DNA of 8,790 nt from Candidatus Peribacterales bacterium (lineage in GTDB: Bacteria; Patescibacteriota; Gracilibacteria; Peribacterales; Peribacteraceae), in contig JAKFXO010000071.1 of assembly GCA_021731345.1 (NCBI GenBank), positions 1 through 8,790 on the forward strand, given 5' to 3'. Within the stretch, counting starts at the first letter, position 1; each line of letters starts with the position of its first letter. This document shows, piece by piece, positions 5,773-8,790 of the stretch. The notes under the pieces were generated by a model, which saw only the letters and a list, made by a program, of their open reading frames with translations, made no database searches and was not told the DNA's origin. The position numbers were made by a program, and so were the translations under genes.

Positions 5773-8700
5773 TTACTCTGTCGGTGCCGGAGCTGGGTCT
5801 GCAGATTCGGTTGGCGGAGGAGTTTCTACGATAGGTTCTGGCTCTGGAGCTGGCTCAGACGAAGCAGAGCTGGAAACTTCAGAAGAAACAGAGGAGCTGA
5901 CGGAAGATTCCGACGATGCAGAGGAAGATTCAGAGGAACTCACAGACGACTCAGAAGATGCGCTGGACGACTCTGAGGACGCAGACGAACTGACGGAAGA
6001 TTCGCTGGAGGAGGATGACTCAGACGAGCTGACCGAGGAGGACGAAGAAGATGCAGCCTCAGTTGGCGTTGCAACATATCCCTCTGGGAGGATAAGGATT
6101 GAAGGTTCGTTGTTTGGGTTGTAGGTGAAGAAGATATTGAGGTCAGGATGCTGCCAGACGAAACCGTCGTGGTAACGAGCGCAGCTGAGTGGGTGACCTT
6201 CAGAATCGAGCACTGGGTGACCCTGGATACAGCCATTCCAGACAGCGTCAGAGGACAGAGGCTGATTGAGTGCGTTCACTGGGAAAGGAGTGAGCGCAGG
6301 AGCAGGAGCTTCGCCGGATCCAACCACGGTCTGTGGTGCATCGGCAGACAGCGCGATGTAGGAGAATGTGATCTTCTCTTCTGCTGTGCCTGCGATACGA
6401 ATCGTAAATCCTGTCGCTGTTACTTTAGTGACAGCAAAGAGCACTGGCACATCAGGAGTTGCGGTCACAACTGGCGTTGCGGACATTGGCGGATCCCAAC
6501 GAACAGTGACAGAAGTGCCAGTCTTGGCAATAGCAGCAAAGCCTGCCTGACGGCTACTGAGGACAAGTTCACCTTGGATGTGAACATCTCCAAGGAATTC
6601 AGCGAGGCCTGAGACGGTGATCGGACCCATGACTGTGAGTGAACCAGAGGACACGAGTGAACCGATGCTGACCGCTGAACCTGAGACGGAGATTGGTCCA
6701 AGCTGCAGTGTGTTCGAAGTCAGTGCGACTGTTCCCGCAACAGTGAGTGAGCCCTCAAGTGTTGCATTTGCAGCGAGGTGGAGGGAGCTCATATTGAGCG
6801 CGCCACCAGAGAAGGTAGACTTCACAAAGAGGAGATCCGCCTGCATATCTGCAATGAGATCACGAGCGGTGAGATCTGTAACGGAGCCCGTATCTGACCG
6901 CAGAATGACTGCTGCTGCATTGGCAATGGTCTGCAGATCTTGCGTAGCGAGGAGGGAGCCTGAGAGACGTGCATCGATAGCTGTATTGATCTGCTCAGAG
7001 AGATCAATGGACTGGAGGTGTGAATTCAAGGCTGTCGTGACACGATCATCCAAGTTCAGGTTCTGCGAAACGGACTGAACCATCTGCTGGATTTCATCGG
7101 AGAGGTTCATGGAAGCAATGGAATCCAAGACCTTCTGTTCAACGGACTCAACTGTGAGTGACTGGTTGCGACGAGAGATCAACACGTTGATAACTGGTGT
7201 GCCCGTACCGTCGTAGCCTTCGAGTGCGACACCGACCGTGGACTCCCCTGCTTTAGCTTTGCGTGCCATACCAGCGACTGCAGCAGAGGTAAGAGAGTCA
7301 CCCGGACGAATGACTGCACCACTCTCCATGAGCACCTTGGCAGGAACCTGACCGATGAGACCGACGAGAACGTATCCAGGAGGGATGATGCCGTCTGCAC
7401 CACCAATGTAGTTACCGACGAACGACGGATTGCTGGACACGATACCCATGAGGTTCGGATCACCAGAGCGCGTACACTTACGGACAGTGTTGTTCTCAAA
7501 GACATCAATACACACGAGATCACCTGCATGCAAATTCTTATCAGGAGTCTTGAACCACTCTGCGTAGTCGGCGCCAGCAGAGTTGTAGCGAGCGTCCGAA
7601 TAGACCGCACCAGAAGCAGTAATGCGGAATACCAAGTTATTCTTCGTCGTACCGAGGCCCGTATTGACCTGAGAATTGATCTTGAAAACATTGGTCTGAG
7701 CGTTCGAAGCCTGTGTGAGAAGTGTGAGAAGAGTGCGGCCTGTTCCTCCATGAACAATGAGTGATCCACTTTGATTCAGGACAGATCCGCTAGACCTCCA
7801 GACGGCAACATCAAAGTTACCCTGATATCCGTAGAGGATAGCTGGCTTTAGCCTATCGCTCGTTGCTGAGTTCAGTGAAAGTGCAGCATTTGACGTTGCA
7901 TCCACAGAAAGCATGGCAATAGGAGCCGACGTGCCAATGCCGATCTTGCCATACTGGTAGGACGTCGCATGACCAGTATAAATATTGGTAGAGCTACCGA
8001 CTGCCGTCATTGTCTTACCATCACTACTCATGGCAACTGCTGTCCAAGCTCTATTGGATTCTTGCGCAGTCCACGTCACACCGTAGTCGGATGACGTATA
8101 GATTTTTCCGCTATCGACGACGGCAACTTGGTTTCGTCCATCGCTACTCATCGCAATAGACTTCCACGCACGAGCAGAGGTACGAACTGACCATGTGAGA
8201 CCATAGTCATTCGACGTCCGAAGAGCACCTCCGTTACTGCCGATTGTTTGAATTCTTCCATCGCTACTCATAGCAATGATCGAATATGGAATCTCCGGAT
8301 TATACGCTGTCCATGTCATGCCGTAGTCAAGAGAACGAATGTACGACTGAGTAACGCCTCCATCATCGACAAGCATTTGGATCTTTCCATCGCTGCTCAT
8401 AGCCGAATCAGTAATATCCGAAGAAACACAAAGACCATCGACGACTGGCCATGTCACACCAAAGTCACGCGATGTGTAACCGCCGCCGCCACAACCATCA
8501 ATGATAGCTGTCTGGATCTTTCCATCAGCGCTCATAGAAATTGACTTCCATGCTTCAGCAGAACTGCGGCTTGTCCATGTCACACCAAAGTCTGTCGAAA
8601 TATAAATATTTGCTGCTGTGGCTGTCGCTGTCTGGATCTTTCCATCAGCGCTCATTGCGACATCTGTCCATGAACGTGACGATTCTCTCGATGTCCATGT

Positions 8701-8790
8701 CACACCATAGTCTGACGATGTAAAAATATTTCCCGAGCTTTCCACGGCAGTTTGATATTTGCCATTGCTACTCACTGCAATGGATGCCCA
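5773..8790 (-). CDS. Large modular surface/fibre-like protein with Asp-box repeats and Ser-rich tail, N-terminus missing
   Basis: At least 1,005 residues. The frame stays open through the right edge (W-A-S-I-A before the GTG at 8775), so the N-terminus is outside. Residues here count from that GTG. Order: 1-267, about 40-residue repeats with S-x-D-x-G-x-T-W Asp-boxes, as in sialidase/propeller folds; 276-285, G-K-I-G-I-G-T-S-A-P, a phrase common in fibre-like proteins; about 385-535, a segment with S-D-A-R-Y-N-S-A-G-A-D-Y-A-E-W (W407) and M-G-I-V-S-S-N-P-S-F-V-G-N, resembling the Peptidase_G2/IMC domain of phage appendages; 539-600, a likely coiled coil; 655-745, beta-rich G-S-L-T-V repeats; about 750-830, a beta-sandwich-like segment; 909-973, Ser-rich; 974-1000, Pro/Glu-rich end. 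No sortase motif or C-terminal anchor is seen. It is probably an exported, trimeric adhesin- or fibre-like protein; function unknown. Gene call firm, role inferred. Confidence 0.85.
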   Translation of the reverse strand, partial: WASIAVSSNGKYQTAVESSGNIFTSSDYGVTWTSRESSRSWTDVAMSADGKIQTATATAANIYISTDFGVTWTSRSSAEAWKSISMSADGKIQTAIIDGCGGGGYTSRDFGVTWPVVDGLCVSSDITDSAMSSDGKIQMLVDDGGVTQSYIRSLDYGMTWTAYNPEIPYSIIAMSSDGRIQTIGSNGGALRTSNDYGLTWSVRTSARAWKSIAMSSDGRNQVAVVDSGKIYTSSDYGVTWTAQESNRAWTAVAMSSDGKTMTAVGSSTNIYTGHATSYQYGKIGIGTSAPIAMLSVDATSNAALSLNSATSDRLKPAILYGYQGNFDVAVWRSSGSVLNQSGSLIVHGGTGRTLLTLLTQASNAQTNVFKINSQVNTGLGTTKNNLVFRITASGAVYSDARYNSAGADYAEWFKTPDKNLHAGDLVCIDVFENNTVRKCTRSGDPNLMGIVSSNPSFVGNYIGGADGIIPPGYVLVGLIGQVPAKVLMESGAVIRPGDSLTSAAVAGMARKAKAGESTVGVALEGYDGTGTPVINVLISRRNQSLTVESVEQKVLDSIASMNLSDEIQQMVQSVSQNLNLDDRVTTALNSHLQSIDLSEQINTAIDARLSGSLLATQDLQTIANAAAVILRSDTGSVTDLTARDLIADMQADLLFVKSTFSGGALNMSSLHLAANATLEGSLTVAGTVALTSNTLQLGPISVSGSAVSIGSLVSSGSLTVMGPITVSGLAEFLGDVHIQGELVLSSRQAGFAAIAKTGTSVTVRWDPPMSATPVVTATPDVPVLFAVTKVTATGFTIRIAGTAEEKITFSYIALSADAPQTVVGSGEAPAPALTPFPVNALNQPLSSDAVWNGCIQGHPVLDSEGHPLSCARYHDGFVWQHPDLNIFFTYNPNNEPSILILPEGYVATPTEAASSSSSSVSSSESSSSSESSVSSSASSESSSASSESSVSSSESSSASSESSVSSSVSSEVSSSASSEPAPEPEPIVETPPPTESADPAPAPTE
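5857..6051 (-). repeat. Serine-rich low-complexity stalk (65 residues)
   Basis: Residues 909-973 of the large protein are almost only Ser with periodic Glu, Ala and Val, in a recurring S-S-E-S-S-V/A-S-S pattern. Serine codons are mixed (TCN and AGY), so the DNA is not a simple exact repeat; the protein composition appears to be what is kept. Such stretches act as flexible or glycosylated spacers in surface proteins, which is inferred here. Confidence 0.85.
7975..8790 (-). repeat. Tandem Asp-box repeats, 120-bp (40-residue) period
   Basis: Repeat units start at the M/V-S-S/A-D/N-G-K/R codons whose first bases are at 8775, 8655, 8535, 8400, 8271, 8151 and 8031. Spacings are 120, 120, 135, 129, 120 and 120 bp, so the basic unit is 40 residues with insertions of 5 and 3 residues in units 3 and 4. 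Units 1-6 each hold one Asp-box (D-Y/F-G-x-T-W); unit 7 has lost it and leads into the GIGTSAP segment. The DNA is also similar: 29 bases are identical at 8507-8535 and 8627-8655, suggesting fairly recent duplication. More units probably lie beyond the window edge, since W-A-S-I-A, the end of a preceding unit, is read at 8776-8790. Confidence 0.9.

Noticed and set aside
5940..6236. Open frame overlapping the serine stalk
   Set aside because: Low-complexity shadow created by the Ser-rich codons.
7179..7769. 196-codon open frame on the minus strand inside the large gene
   Set aside because: An out-of-frame shadow on the same strand, rich in Ser/Arg/Leu, with no recognisable motif.
7975..8790. 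Regularly spaced repeats resembling a CRISPR array
   Set aside because: Repeats are degenerate, have a 120-bp period, stay in frame and encode Asp-box motifs; they are protein repeats.
1..8790. tRNA, rRNA, riboswitch, insertion sequence or attachment site
   Set aside because: No cloverleaf-like segment, transposase motif, terminal inverted repeats or flanking direct repeats were seen; coding sequence fills nearly everything.

Overview
The window is a gene-dense bacterial segment with eight protein genes and no RNA gene, insertion sequence, CRISPR array or prophage block. Base composition looks balanced. All reading frames use standard codons, and all eight stops are TAA or TAG. The large surface protein at the right end combines Asp-box repeats, a GIGTSAP segment, a phage-fibre-like ADYAEW segment and a long serine-rich tail. 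With the compact gene packing, the lack of Shine-Dalgarno sites and a DPFCGTG methyltransferase without a normal motif IV, this suggests a candidate-phyla (Patescibacteria/CPR) genome, possibly of the Peregrinibacteria/Peribacteria type. That placement is inference from style, not from a marker gene.

Left block (1-2420, + strand): the 3' part of a TRM11/UPF0020-like RNA or DNA methyltransferase, then a small membrane protein with a W-x-x-F-S-P-N-P motif, then an HTTM (vitamin K-dependent carboxylase-like) membrane protein fused to a C-terminal DCC-family (DUF393) thiol-disulfide oxidoreductase domain. Gaps are 4 bp and a 1-nt TAATG overlap, so these three look like one operon.

Middle block (2421-4061): an SDR oxidoreductase of the YdfG type (- strand) and the tRNA U34 hydroxylase TrhO (+ strand), divergent across only 39 bp. 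Each has a -10-like hexamer placed so that transcription would begin at or very near the start codon.

Next block (4058-5766): a lipoprotein of the branched-chain amino acid-binding (LivJ-like) family on - with no transporter genes beside it, and a short O6-alkylguanine-DNA alkyltransferase-like gene (+). Their 131-bp divergent spacer carries candidate promoters for both and a perfect 17-bp palindrome overlapping the presumed ogt promoter.

Right block (5773-8790, - strand): one very large surface or fibre-like protein whose N-terminus lies beyond the window. From N to C it shows about 40-residue Asp-box repeats, a GIGTSAP junction, a Peptidase_G2/IMC-like fibre domain, a coiled-coil-like stretch, beta-rich G-S-L-T-V repeats, a beta-sandwich-like segment, a serine-rich stalk and a Pro/Glu-rich end.

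The three convergent gene pairs meet with 0, -4 and +6 bp between stop codons, leaving no room for ordinary terminators. No stretch over 300 bases lacks a gene. I see no multi-gene defence or biosynthetic system. The most notable items are the fibre-like protein, the leaderless-type promoter layout and the palindrome before ogt.
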